Positions 23,077-31,607 of a stretch of DNA of 64,000 nucleotides are shown here, one piece after another. Source of the DNA: Bacteroidales bacterium (lineage in GTDB: Bacteria; Bacteroidota; Bacteroidia; Bacteroidales; UBA932); NCBI GenBank assembly GCA_017412645.1, contig JAFPWX010000003.1:62001-126000 (forward strand). Direction: 5' to 3'. Made by a program: the position numbers and the translations under genes. The number at the start of each line of letters is the position of its first letter. Positions within the stretch are counted from its first letter, which is position 1. The notes beneath the pieces were generated by a model. It saw nothing but the letters and a program-made list of their open reading frames with translations, was not told the origin of the DNA and did no database searches.

Positions 23077-25716
23077 TTAATCCTTCTTTATGTGAATGTC
23101 GCGCTGCGGGAACGGGATTTCGATTCCGCTCTCTCCGAGCGCCTTGTACATAATCTCGTACACCTGGGATACCGTGGCGTGACGGTCTTCCACCAGTACG
23201 AACATCTTTGCCTTGAGGTTCACGGAGCTGTCGCCCAGATCGGCCATGGTTACCTTGATGCCGTATTTGGGTTCGATGAGCAGACGGTCGTATTTGTCGC
23301 GCTTCGTCAGAAGCGGCTGCAGGGCGTCCAGAAGCACCTTCTTGGCCACATCCACGTCGGTTCCGTAGGCCACTCCGACCACCACGCCGATAAACTCGTA
23401 GGGTGAGTTGCGGGTGAGGTTCTTGAAGTTCTTGTTGAACAGGGTGGTATTGGTGAACGATATGAGCGAGCCGTCTTCGGCTTCGATGGAGGTACTCTGG
23501 TAGGAGATCTTGTCCACCTGGCCGCGAATGCCGTCGCAGCTGATGGTGTCGCCTACGCGCACGCGGCCGCCCATGAGCTGGATGCCGTAGATGAAGTTGT
23601 TCAGGATATCCTTGAGGGCCAAGCCCAAGCCGGCAGCCAGGCCGGCGAAGATAACCGAAATACTGCCGAGCGGAATGCGGAAGACCATCACGAAGATGAT
23701 GATGTAAACCGCCCAGACAATAATGCCTATGACGTTATTGGCAAGGGTGAGGTTCACCTCGTTGTCGCGTATGTATTCCACCTTGCGGGCCTTCTTTTCC
23801 GCGTTGATCTTGAGAATTTTGTAGAAGGCTCGGCCGATGTAGGCGAGGTAACGGAAGACGAAGAACAGGCAGGTGACTATGACAATACGGTCTACCGAGA
23901 GCTTGAGCACTACGTTGCCGGCACTGTCGGGGATGCTGAAGAACACCGCCGTGAATGCGTTGCGCACTATGCTCGTGAGGTCGAAGACCTTTGCCGCCAT
24001 GTACAGGCAGAACGGCAGGGATAGAACGGTTACCACGGGCACAAGTACGGTTTTCACGAAGTCGAACAACCAGGTCTTGCGTATGTATTCGCCGCGCTTG
24101 AGGTCTTCCTTGGTGAAGTGACGGCCCTGCTCCTGGAGGCTCTTGTGGATGAAGATGGCTTCGTAACGGTCGCAGAGGTCGTGAATTGCGGTTACTGCAT
24201 GCAGGGCGGTGAGCTGGAACAGCCACCAGATTATGAATGCGATGCTGAGCAGTACATAGCCGGAGAATGCCAGGATGAGCGCCACTGTCATGATGAACAG
24301 GGTGCTGCTGGAGTAGGCCACGTCGGCCGTCTTTACCTTTTTACGCTGCTTGCCCACCAGTATGGCCTGCCAAATGAGGAAGATGGCGAGCGTGGGAGTG
24401 AGCAGCAGGGTTACCAGACGGTTAGGGATGAGGATGATGCGGAAAGTGAGCACCACAAGGCCCAGGAGTATCACCGGCAGATAGAGTTTCATGCCGCCGT
24501 TGATCTGTTCGGGAGCCAGATGGATGAGGAGCGAAGAGAGGATGATCATCAGCATCACCGCGAATACCAGAAGCAGGTTGCCGGCTTCGGCAAAGAAATT
24601 CTGTGTGACCAAGGCGCCGCCTATGATGATGGTGAGGGTGAAAATGACGGCTCCTATGAGGATGGTTATGCAGGTGCGTCTCTGCCTGAATTCGGGCGTG
24701 CGGAAAGCTTTGACGGCCTTGGACAGGGCCAGCACTATGAGCAGGCTGAGCAGCGAGGCTATGACCAGATATCCGAGCACATACAGGATGAATCCGGTGA
24801 CTATCGGGCCTCTCCATTCACTCTTGACGGCGGAGGAATAGCCGCTGAAATTGGAGTCGTATTTGTCGCGGGCCTCTTCAAATGCGCGCTGGCCGTAACG
24901 CTTGGGGCTGCGAAGCACGCGCAGATAGCTGTCCTGACCGCGGAGCATGCTTCTCTGGAGCTCCTTGTAGCGGGTCTGTGCGTAGTCGTAGTTCTCCTTG
25001 AGACGTTCGTTGGTTTCGGTGTAGTGCTTACTGTCTTCGGCCACCTTATCGCGGCTGCGTTTGTACATCGCCAGAAGATTCTTGGCGTAGTACATGCAGG
25101 AATCGCGGTTGATCTGGCCGAGCGAGTCGAGCATCACGGGCTGAAGTTCGGGGCGCGAACCGTTTCCGGGACCCAATATCTCACGCTGGGCATTGGTTAC
25201 CGGTATGCGGGGGCCGCCCGGTCTGCCCCTCACGGTGCTCTGCATGCGCAGGCTGTCGGTGGAAAGGGCTATGCTGTCCGGCACGTCGTCTTCCTTGTCC
25301 AGCACCGGAGGGATACGTCGCAGCGATTCGATGAGGCGTTCGTAGCGGTCGATTTCCAGGTCCATCCTTTCGATAATCTCGTCGAATGGCATCTTGCGCT
25401 TGTTGAAGTTCTCGTACTCCTTGGTAGCCTGACGCAGCGAGTAGGTGACGTCGAAGGTGAAATCCTGATTCTGGGAATAGAGCACCAGAGCATACTCGTT
25501 GCAACGCTGTATCATACTCACCATGCGGTTGTGCTGCTGGTCGTTACGGGAGCGCATCCGGCTCTGGAGGCGTTCCATCTTGGCGTTCTGCTCGTGCAGC
25601 TCGCCGCGGAGCACGGTAAGGGTCTGCGAAAGGTCCTTCTCGTTCAGGACTGCGAAAGCGGCCGTACCCAGAAGGAGGGCCGCTATTGTGGTGATTATAT
25701 GCCTGCGTGATTTCAT
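23077..25716 (-). CDS. Large MscS-family mechanosensitive channel
   Basis: The protein has 879 aa from the ATG at 25716. An N-terminal signal or hydrophobic segment is followed by a long periplasmic coiled-coil region (about residues 25-75 and again about 240-300). About eight to ten transmembrane helices come next. The MscS pore and beta domain near residues 670-880 include GLGLALKDILNNFIYGIQLM and VGDTISCDGIRGQVDKIS, with the C-terminal IEIPFPQRDIHIKKD typical of MscS. The build resembles MscK/MscM-like channels. A frame extending to 25884 starts upstream of the promoter and is rejected. The gene ends directly against the DUF3737 stop. Confidence 0.9.
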   Translation of the reverse strand: MKSRRHIITTIAALLLGTAAFAVLNEKDLSQTLTVLRGELHEQNAKMERLQSRMRSRNDQQHNRMVSMIQRCNEYALVLYSQNQDFTFDVTYSLRQATKEYENFNKRKMPFDEIIERMDLEIDRYERLIESLRRIPPVLDKEDDVPDSIALSTDSLRMQSTVRGRPGGPRIPVTNAQREILGPGNGSRPELQPVMLDSLGQINRDSCMYYAKNLLAMYKRSRDKVAEDSKHYTETNERLKENYDYAQTRYKELQRSMLRGQDSYLRVLRSPKRYGQRAFEEARDKYDSNFSGYSSAVKSEWRGPIVTGFILYVLGYLVIASLLSLLIVLALSKAVKAFRTPEFRQRRTCITILIGAVIFTLTIIIGGALVTQNFFAEAGNLLLVFAVMLMIILSSLLIHLAPEQINGGMKLYLPVILLGLVVLTFRIILIPNRLVTLLLTPTLAIFLIWQAILVGKQRKKVKTADVAYSSSTLFIMTVALILAFSGYVLLSIAFIIWWLFQLTALHAVTAIHDLCDRYEAIFIHKSLQEQGRHFTKEDLKRGEYIRKTWLFDFVKTVLVPVVTVLSLPFCLYMAAKVFDLTSIVRNAFTAVFFSIPDSAGNVVLKLSVDRIVIVTCLFFVFRYLAYIGRAFYKILKINAEKKARKVEYIRDNEVNLTLANNVIGIIVWAVYIIIFVMVFRIPLGSISVIFAGLAAGLGLALKDILNNFIYGIQLMGGRVRVGDTISCDGIRGQVDKISYQSTSIEAEDGSLISFTNTTLFNKNFKNLTRNSPYEFIGVVVGVAYGTDVDVAKKVLLDALQPLLTKRDKYDRLLIEPKYGIKVTMADLGDSSVNLKAKMFVLVEDRHATVSQVYEIMYKALGESGIEIPFPQRDIHIKKD

Positions 25717-25722
25717 ATTCCG

Positions 25723-25730
25723 CAAATATA
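25723..25730 (-). promoter_or_regulatory. -7 box, MscS gene (six bases before ATG)
   Basis: TATATTTG on the minus strand, then six bases, then the ATG at 25716. The opposite strand carries a GATATTTG box at 25752-25759 for the C-S lyase gene. Confidence 0.6.
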
Positions 25731-25762
25731 CCATTTTCGGCTGAATTTTGCGATATTTGTGC

Positions 25763-26929
25763 ATGCTGTACGATTTCACGACCGAGGCCTTTCCAAAAGG
25801 CTCCAATTCAGTCAAATGGGATTCCCGTCCGGACGTGCTGCCCATGTGGGTGGCCGAGATGGATTTCCCGGTGGCACCTTTCATAATCGAAGCTGTCCGC
25901 CGCAGGGTGGAAGCAGCTGCATTCGGCTATACGCTCATCCCCGAATCCTATTACAGGAGCGTTCAGAACTGGTTCGGGAAGAGGTATTCGTGGCAGATTG
26001 CCCGCGAGGACATTATCCCCATACAGGGAATCGTGCCGGCTGTCTCAGTGGCGGTCAAGGCACTTACGCAGCCGGGCGACAAGGTGGTCTTCTTCACCCC
26101 GGCATACAACTGTTTCTTCCATAACATCACCAATCCCGGCGCTGTGGAGAATCCCAGCGTGCTGGTATGGAATCCCGAAACTCATCGTTACGACCCTGAC
26201 TGGGAAGACTTTGCGGCACGCATCGCCGACCCGTCCACCAAAGCCTTTCTGCTATGCAATCCCCACAACCCCACGGGCAGGCTCTGGAGCAGGGAAGAAC
26301 TCCTTCGCATGGGGAATATCTGCAAGGAACACGGAGTTCCGGTAATAAGTGACGAGATCCACTGCGAAATAGTGGCGCCGGGCAGAAAATACACTCCTTT
26401 TGCCACGCTTTTCCCCCAGGACTGCGTGAGCATGGTCTCCCCCACCAAACCATTCAGCATGCCGGGTCTGCAGATAGCCAACATCGTCTGCGCCAATCCT
26501 TCGATCAGGGAAAAACTGGACCGCATAATCAATATCTGGGAGCACTGCGATGTGAATCAGCTCGGCATAGTGGCCCTGCAGGCGGCCTACACCCCCGAAG
26601 GGGAGGAATGGCTGAGGCAGATGAACGATGTGGTGCACGGCAATTTCCTGCTGCTCCGGGAGCGCTTCCAAAAAGAGTATCCGGAAGTGAAGGTGGCTGA
26701 GCTGCAGGCGACCTATCTGGGCTGGCTGGATTTCTCGGGGCTCGGTCTGAGCGGAATGCAGATCCAGGAGCACCTGCTCGAACACGAGAAACTCTGGATA
26801 AACGCCGGGGACATCTACGGCGACCCGGACTGCATGCGCATCAATTACGCATGTCCGCGCAGCACCATGGAAAAAGCGTTGGAACTGTACGTGAAGGGAA
26901 TCGGGGAACTCTTGCTTTCCCGGAATTAA
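25763..26929 (+). CDS. MalY/PatB-family C-S lyase (cystathionine beta-lyase-like aminotransferase)
   Basis: A PLP enzyme of fold type I, 388 aa from the first ATG (25763). Family signatures are RPDVLPMWVAEMDFPVAP near the N-terminus, FGYTLIPESYY, LLCNPHNPTGRLWS, VISDEIHCEI, and the PLP lysine in SPTKPFSMPGLQIAN. GWLDFSGLGLS and WINAGDIYGDPDCMRINYA follow near the C-terminus. These enzymes cleave C-S bonds in cystathionine or cysteine conjugates. The -7 box is imperfect and only three bases before the ATG. Confidence 0.9.
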   Translation: MLYDFTTEAFPKGSNSVKWDSRPDVLPMWVAEMDFPVAPFIIEAVRRRVEAAAFGYTLIPESYYRSVQNWFGKRYSWQIAREDIIPIQGIVPAVSVAVKALTQPGDKVVFFTPAYNCFFHNITNPGAVENPSVLVWNPETHRYDPDWEDFAARIADPSTKAFLLCNPHNPTGRLWSREELLRMGNICKEHGVPVISDEIHCEIVAPGRKYTPFATLFPQDCVSMVSPTKPFSMPGLQIANIVCANPSIREKLDRIINIWEHCDVNQLGIVALQAAYTPEGEEWLRQMNDVVHGNFLLLRERFQKEYPEVKVAELQATYLGWLDFSGLGLSGMQIQEHLLEHEKLWINAGDIYGDPDCMRINYACPRSTMEKALELYVKGIGELLLSRN

Positions 26930-26963
26930 TTTCTTAAATTTACTCCCTGAGCAAGTCTGTGCT

Positions 26964-28316
26964 ATGAAAAGACGTGAATTCCTGAAAACCACCGCAGCTC
27001 TGGCGGCCCTTGCCGGAAGCGCGGACCTGCTGAAGGCCGGAAATGCATCGGAAAAGTCCGGCAACCAGCTCCCGGTGCCCGATGCGGAAAATGCCGGCAG
27101 CCCGCTGATTGCGTCGCACCCGGTGCTGCAGAACTACGCCCCCACTTCCATGGGAGTCGCTTTCGCCGTGAGCGCCCTGGCCAACGGCTATGTGCTGTAT
27201 GGCCGGGAACCGGATCTGTCCGATGCGGTGAAGGTGAAATGCGGCGGTTTCCGCACCACGGACATAGGCGACCGCATTCTCCACGTCCGTCTCACGGGGC
27301 TCAAGCCTGATACCCGTTACTACTACCGCATCGGTGCGGACCGCATTCACTACGGAGGCGGATACGACATGAAGGTCATCGGAAACGAGGAAGACTCCCG
27401 CATCCATTCATTCCGGACTGCCGGACCTAAGGAAAAAGCCCACTTCTGCGTGATCAACGATACCCACGTCCGTTGGGAACCGTTCGGAAGGGCGCTCGAC
27501 AAGATTGCCGAAATAGGGCCCAGCTGCGTCGTCTGGAACGGAGACGCCTCCAATACCGAAGAAACTATGGACGCCCAGGTGCGCATCTTTTTCAAGCCTG
27601 AGGTGGAGCGTAACAACTATGCCGCCGACACGCCCTACCTTTTCTGCCCCGGCAACCACGATCTCCGCGGCATGGCGAACCGGCATCTCGAGAGGGCCTG
27701 GATGTACCGTCAGCCGGAAGAAAGGTCCTCGCGCGACTGGGATCTCGGCCGTAACTTCGCTTTCCGTATGGGCGACGTGGCCATGATAGGACTGGATACC
27801 GGCGAAGACAAGCTGGACGGAAACCCCCGTTTCGCCGGTCTGTTCAACAACGCCGCATACCGTGAAGCCCAGACAAAGTGGCTCAAGGATGCTCTTAAGC
27901 GCAGAGAAATCAAGAAAGCCAAGTATATCGTGGCCTTCTGCCACATCCCCCTTTTCGATCCCGACCCGGCAGCCAATCCTGGCGACCTTGCCCCGGCGGA
28001 CTCCGCGCCCGGTTTCAAGAAAGACTACGCCGCCTGGCAGAGAACCTGCGCGGAAATGTGGGGGCCTCTGCTTGCAAAGGCCAAATGCCAGTTGCTTATA
28101 ACCGGCCATCAGCACCGTTACCGCTACGATGCCCCCACTCCTGAAAGGTCATGGGCCCAGATAGTGGGAGGTGGCCCCTTCCTCACTCCGGACGCTCCTC
28201 AGGACCGTTATCCCACGGTTATCGAGGGTAAGGTGCAGGGCAGCCGTCTGGTCGTAACCGTTCATAACCTGCGCACCGGTGCCGTGCAGGAGACGCTGAG
28301 TTTCAAACCCAGATAA
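26964..28316 (+). CDS. Tat-exported metallophosphoesterase, purple acid phosphatase-like
   Basis: A 450-aa exported phosphoesterase. The N-terminus MKRREFLKTTAALAALAG is a twin-arginine signal, implying export after cofactor loading. A fibronectin-III-like N domain (about 55-135) precedes the metallophosphoesterase core, whose metal ligands are in VINDTHVRWE, VVWNGDASN, FCPGNHDLRG, VAFCHIPLFDP and LITGHQHRYR. The substrate (phosphomonoester or diester) cannot be told from the sequence. It is followed three bases later by xseA. Confidence 0.88.
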   Translation: MKRREFLKTTAALAALAGSADLLKAGNASEKSGNQLPVPDAENAGSPLIASHPVLQNYAPTSMGVAFAVSALANGYVLYGREPDLSDAVKVKCGGFRTTDIGDRILHVRLTGLKPDTRYYYRIGADRIHYGGGYDMKVIGNEEDSRIHSFRTAGPKEKAHFCVINDTHVRWEPFGRALDKIAEIGPSCVVWNGDASNTEETMDAQVRIFFKPEVERNNYAADTPYLFCPGNHDLRGMANRHLERAWMYRQPEERSSRDWDLGRNFAFRMGDVAMIGLDTGEDKLDGNPRFAGLFNNAAYREAQTKWLKDALKRREIKKAKYIVAFCHIPLFDPDPAANPGDLAPADSAPGFKKDYAAWQRTCAEMWGPLLAKAKCQLLITGHQHRYRYDAPTPERSWAQIVGGGPFLTPDAPQDRYPTVIEGKVQGSRLVVTVHNLRTGAVQETLSFKPR

Positions 28317-28319
28317 CGC

Positions 28320-29423
28320 ATGGAGTTTGTCGACCTTTACACCCTGCAGCGGGACCTCAGGGAGGGCCTTGGGGACCTCTTTCCCGACAGTGTGTGGGTA
28401 AAGGCCGAAATCGCCCAGATATCGGTGAAATCCGGCGGGCACTGCTACCTTGAACTCGTGCAGAGCGAGGCCGGGACGGTAATCGCCAAAGTGCGTGCCG
28501 TCATCTGGCGGAGCGCCTATACGCTTCTTAACGCCAAATTCCGCAGTGTCACAGGAAGCGACATCGCAGCCGGAACGGAAGTGCTGGTGCTGGCAAAGGT
28601 CAGTTTCCACGAAGTCTACGGCCTGTCCCTGGAAATAGAAGACATCGACACCGCCTTCACGGTAGGGGAGCAGCAGCTCAAGCGCCAGCAGACGGTGGAC
28701 CGCCTGATCAAGGAAGGCCTGATGGATCGCCAGAAGGCCCTCGACCTGCCGGAACTGCCCTATGCGCTGGCAGTCATTTCCGCCGAGGGGGCAGCCGGGC
28801 TTCAGGATTTCCGCCGCCATCTGCTCGAAAACGAATACGGCTATTCCTACCGGGCAGACCTTTTCCCCGCCACCATGCAGGGAGACTCCGCCCCTGAATC
28901 GATCTGCGCCGCCCTGGAAGACATAAAGGCCGGCAAGGTCAGCTACGACGCGGTACTCATTCTCCGCGGCGGCGGCTCCGACATGGACCTGGCCTGCTTC
29001 GACGACTATGCCTTGGCCGCCGCCATCGCCCGTATGCCGGTTCCGGTAATCACCGCCATCGGCCACGACAAGGACTTCCACGTGGCGGACATGGTGGCCT
29101 GGGATCACGTTAAAACCCCCACCGCCCTTGCCGACGTGTTCCTTCGTCTCACAGAAGACGCGGATGAGCGCATCTCAGCCTTTGAAAACCGCCTTGCCCT
29201 GGCTTTCCGTAACCGTCTGGCCGCTCTGGAATCGGCCGTAACCTTGCTGGAAACGCGCATCTCTGCAACCGACCCGCGAAACGTGCTGAAGCGTGGTTTC
29301 TCCCTGGTGCTGGACGAAAGGGGAGTGCGGATCGCAGGTGCAAAGGGCCGAAAACCAGGCGACCGTGTGGCCGTGGTTTTCGCTGACGGCCGTCTCAATA
29401 CCGAAGTGAAAGAAGTGCTATGA
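28320..29423 (+). CDS. xseA: Exodeoxyribonuclease VII large subunit
   Basis: XseA is the catalytic subunit of ExoVII, which degrades single-stranded DNA from both ends. The 367-aa protein has the N-terminal OB domain (VWVKAEIAQISVKSGGHCYL), the central nuclease region (LAVISAEGAAGLQDFRRHL, LILRGGGSDMDLACFDDY and ITAIGHDKDFHVADMV) and a shortened C-terminal coiled-coil, as is usual in Bacteroidetes. It overlaps xseB by four bases, the standard pairing. Confidence 0.95.
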   Translation: MEFVDLYTLQRDLREGLGDLFPDSVWVKAEIAQISVKSGGHCYLELVQSEAGTVIAKVRAVIWRSAYTLLNAKFRSVTGSDIAAGTEVLVLAKVSFHEVYGLSLEIEDIDTAFTVGEQQLKRQQTVDRLIKEGLMDRQKALDLPELPYALAVISAEGAAGLQDFRRHLLENEYGYSYRADLFPATMQGDSAPESICAALEDIKAGKVSYDAVLILRGGGSDMDLACFDDYALAAAIARMPVPVITAIGHDKDFHVADMVAWDHVKTPTALADVFLRLTEDADERISAFENRLALAFRNRLAALESAVTLLETRISATDPRNVLKRGFSLVLDERGVRIAGAKGRKPGDRVAVVFADGRLNTEVKEVL

Positions 29424-29599
29424 ATAAGAAATTCGACTACAACAAGGCCCTCGAGCGCCTTGAAAAGATAGCGGCGCAGGTGGAAGACCCTGCAACCCCT
29501 CTGGACGACATCGCCGGCTTGGTAAAGGAAAGCCGGGGACTTGTCGAAAGCTGCCGGGAATACCTGCGCGGCGTACGGGAAAACATTGAAAACCAATAA
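29420..29599 (+). CDS. xseB: Exodeoxyribonuclease VII small subunit
   Basis: A 59-aa helical protein, MNKKFDYNKALERLEKIAAQ, continuing VEDPATPLDDIAGLVKESR and ending VRENIENQ. This is the two-helix XseB fold that wraps the XseA coiled coil. Its ATG overlaps the xseA TGA (ATGA), so the subunits are made together. The call rests on length, the YxxALxRLExI signature and position. glgB follows at 22 bases. Confidence 0.92.
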   Translation: MNKKFDYNKALERLEKIAAQVEDPATPLDDIAGLVKESRGLVESCREYLRGVRENIENQ

Positions 29600-29621
29600 T
29601 CGAACCACATAACACACCAAC

Positions 29622-31604
29622 ATGTCCAAAGTAAAGAAGATATACGAAACCGATCCGTGGCTGGAGCCTTTCAAGGGGGCGATCGACGCCCGTACGGAAA
29701 GGCTGGATGCAGCCGCGGCGAAGCTTGCGGGCAATGTGGGCAGCAAGGATATCGCGTCCGCCGCCAACAACCATCTCTGGTATGGTCTGCACAAGACTGC
29801 CGACGGCGGCTGGGTGCTCCGTGAATGGGCTCCCAACGCCACGCGGATATATCTGGTGGGCGACTTCAACAACTGGAAGCGCACGCCCGACTATCAGCTC
29901 AAGCCCGTAGGCGGCGGCAACTGGGAGCTCACCCTTCCGGGGATGTTCCTTCGTCACGGCGCGCTTTACAAACTCTGGATAGAGTGGCCCGGCGGAGCGG
30001 GGGAGAGAATCCCCGCCTATGTCACCAGGGTAGTGCAGGACGATGCCACCAAGGTCTTCAGCGCACAGGTATGGGATCCGGCCGAACCCTACAAGTGGCA
30101 GCACAAGGCTCCCGGAAAGCGCGAACATCCCTTCATCTACGAGTGCCACATAGGCATGAGCAGCGAAGAGGAAAAAGTGGCGGGTTTCGAAGATTTCCGC
30201 ACCACGGTGCTTCCGCGCGTGGAAACGCTGGGCTACGATACCCTGCAGATAATGGCGCTTCAGGAGCATCCCTACTACGGTTCCTTCGGCTACCAGGTGA
30301 GCAATTTCTTCGCCCTGAGTTCCCGTTTCGGCACCCCCGAAGAATTCAAGGCGCTGGTGGACGACGCCCATGGCCGCGGCATCGCAGTTATCATGGACAT
30401 AGTGCATTCCCACGCCGTGAGCAACGAACTCGAAGGTCTGGGCAATCTGGACGGCCACGAAGACCTCTACTTCTATCCCGGAGCGGCAGGCCATCATCCC
30501 GCCTGGGGATCCCGCTGCTTCGACTACGGAAAGGACGAGGTGAACTGCTTCCTGCTCTCGAACTGCAAATACTGGATGGAAGAATATCATCTGGACGGTT
30601 TCCGTTTCGATGGTGTCACCTCCATGCTCTACTGGGATCATGGTCTGGGAACCGATTTCGGTAACTACGAGATCTATTTCGGACCCGGAGTGGACGAGAA
30701 CGCGGTCACCTATCTGGGCCTCGCCAACAGGCTCATCCATCAGCTCAATCCGGACGCCATCACCATAGCGGAAGATGTGTCCGGCATGCCAGGCCTGGCC
30801 GCACCCTTCGAAAGGGGAGGAGTGGGCTTCGATTTCCGCATGGCCATGGGCATCGCGGACCACTGGATCAAGTGGATCAAGGAGCGCAGCGATGAAAACT
30901 GGAGTCCCGGTGAAATCTGGTACGAACTCACCAACAAGCGGGCCGACGAAAAGACGGTTTCCTATGCCGAGTGCCACGACCAGGCCCTCGTGGGCGACAA
31001 GACCATCATCTTCCGTCTCATCGACAAGGAGATGTACTGGTGCATGGATAAGGCCTCGCAGAACCTCCTGGTAGACAGGGGAATAGCCCTTCATAAACTC
31101 ATCCGTCTAGTAACGGCGGCAACCGCGGGGGATGGCTACCTGAACTTCATGGGCAACGAGTTCGGCCATCCCGAATGGATAGATTTCCCCCGCGAAGGAA
31201 ACAACTGGAGCTGCAAGTACGCCCGCCGTCAGTGGAGCCTGGCCGATAACCCCCTGCTGCGCTATCAGGGGCTGCAGGAATGGGATGCCGCCATGGTTCA
31301 TCTGCTCCGTGGAGAGAAGTCCCTTTTCAAGGCTCCGGAACTGCTTCGCGCCGACGAAGAGAAAAAGGTGCTCATTTTCCTACGGAAAAATTGTATCTTT
31401 GCGCTGAATTTCAATCCGTCGGAGAGTTATCAGAACTACGGATTCCCCGCTCCGGAGGGAGAATGGGAAATGGTGATGAATTCAGACGAGGCCCGTTTCG
31501 GCGGTTTTTCCCGTCTGGGTGCATCCGAAATCCACGCCACCGTGGGTAAAGAACTCTTCCTGTACCTGCCCAGCAGGTGCGCTATTGTACTAAAGAAAAA
31601 GTAA
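29622..31604 (+). CDS. glgB: 1,4-alpha-glucan branching enzyme (GH13, CBM48)
   Basis: GlgB makes alpha-1,6 branches in glycogen. The 660-aa protein has an N-terminal CBM48 (WVLREWAPNATRIYLVGDFN) and a GH13 barrel with the nucleophile D330 (DGFRFDGVTSM), the acid/base E384 (ITIAEDVSGMPG) and D453 (YAECHDQALVG). A C-terminal all-beta domain ends RCAIVLKKK. It resembles the eukaryote-like branching enzymes found in Bacteroidetes rather than enteric GlgB. It is the first of five alpha-glucan genes in a row, and the next gene starts 3 bases later. Confidence 0.95.
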   Translation: MSKVKKIYETDPWLEPFKGAIDARTERLDAAAAKLAGNVGSKDIASAANNHLWYGLHKTADGGWVLREWAPNATRIYLVGDFNNWKRTPDYQLKPVGGGNWELTLPGMFLRHGALYKLWIEWPGGAGERIPAYVTRVVQDDATKVFSAQVWDPAEPYKWQHKAPGKREHPFIYECHIGMSSEEEKVAGFEDFRTTVLPRVETLGYDTLQIMALQEHPYYGSFGYQVSNFFALSSRFGTPEEFKALVDDAHGRGIAVIMDIVHSHAVSNELEGLGNLDGHEDLYFYPGAAGHHPAWGSRCFDYGKDEVNCFLLSNCKYWMEEYHLDGFRFDGVTSMLYWDHGLGTDFGNYEIYFGPGVDENAVTYLGLANRLIHQLNPDAITIAEDVSGMPGLAAPFERGGVGFDFRMAMGIADHWIKWIKERSDENWSPGEIWYELTNKRADEKTVSYAECHDQALVGDKTIIFRLIDKEMYWCMDKASQNLLVDRGIALHKLIRLVTAATAGDGYLNFMGNEFGHPEWIDFPREGNNWSCKYARRQWSLADNPLLRYQGLQEWDAAMVHLLRGEKSLFKAPELLRADEEKKVLIFLRKNCIFALNFNPSESYQNYGFPAPEGEWEMVMNSDEARFGGFSRLGASEIHATVGKELFLYLPSRCAIVLKKK

Positions 31605-31607
31605 GAT

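Noticed and set aside
24118..25710. A 530-codon frame antisense to the MscS gene
   Set aside because: In phase with MscS codons; no domain, no promoter, low-complexity His/Glu/Gly-rich translation.
29418..31094. A 558-codon minus-strand frame across xseB and glgB
   Set aside because: In phase with glgB codons and overlapped by certain genes on the other strand.
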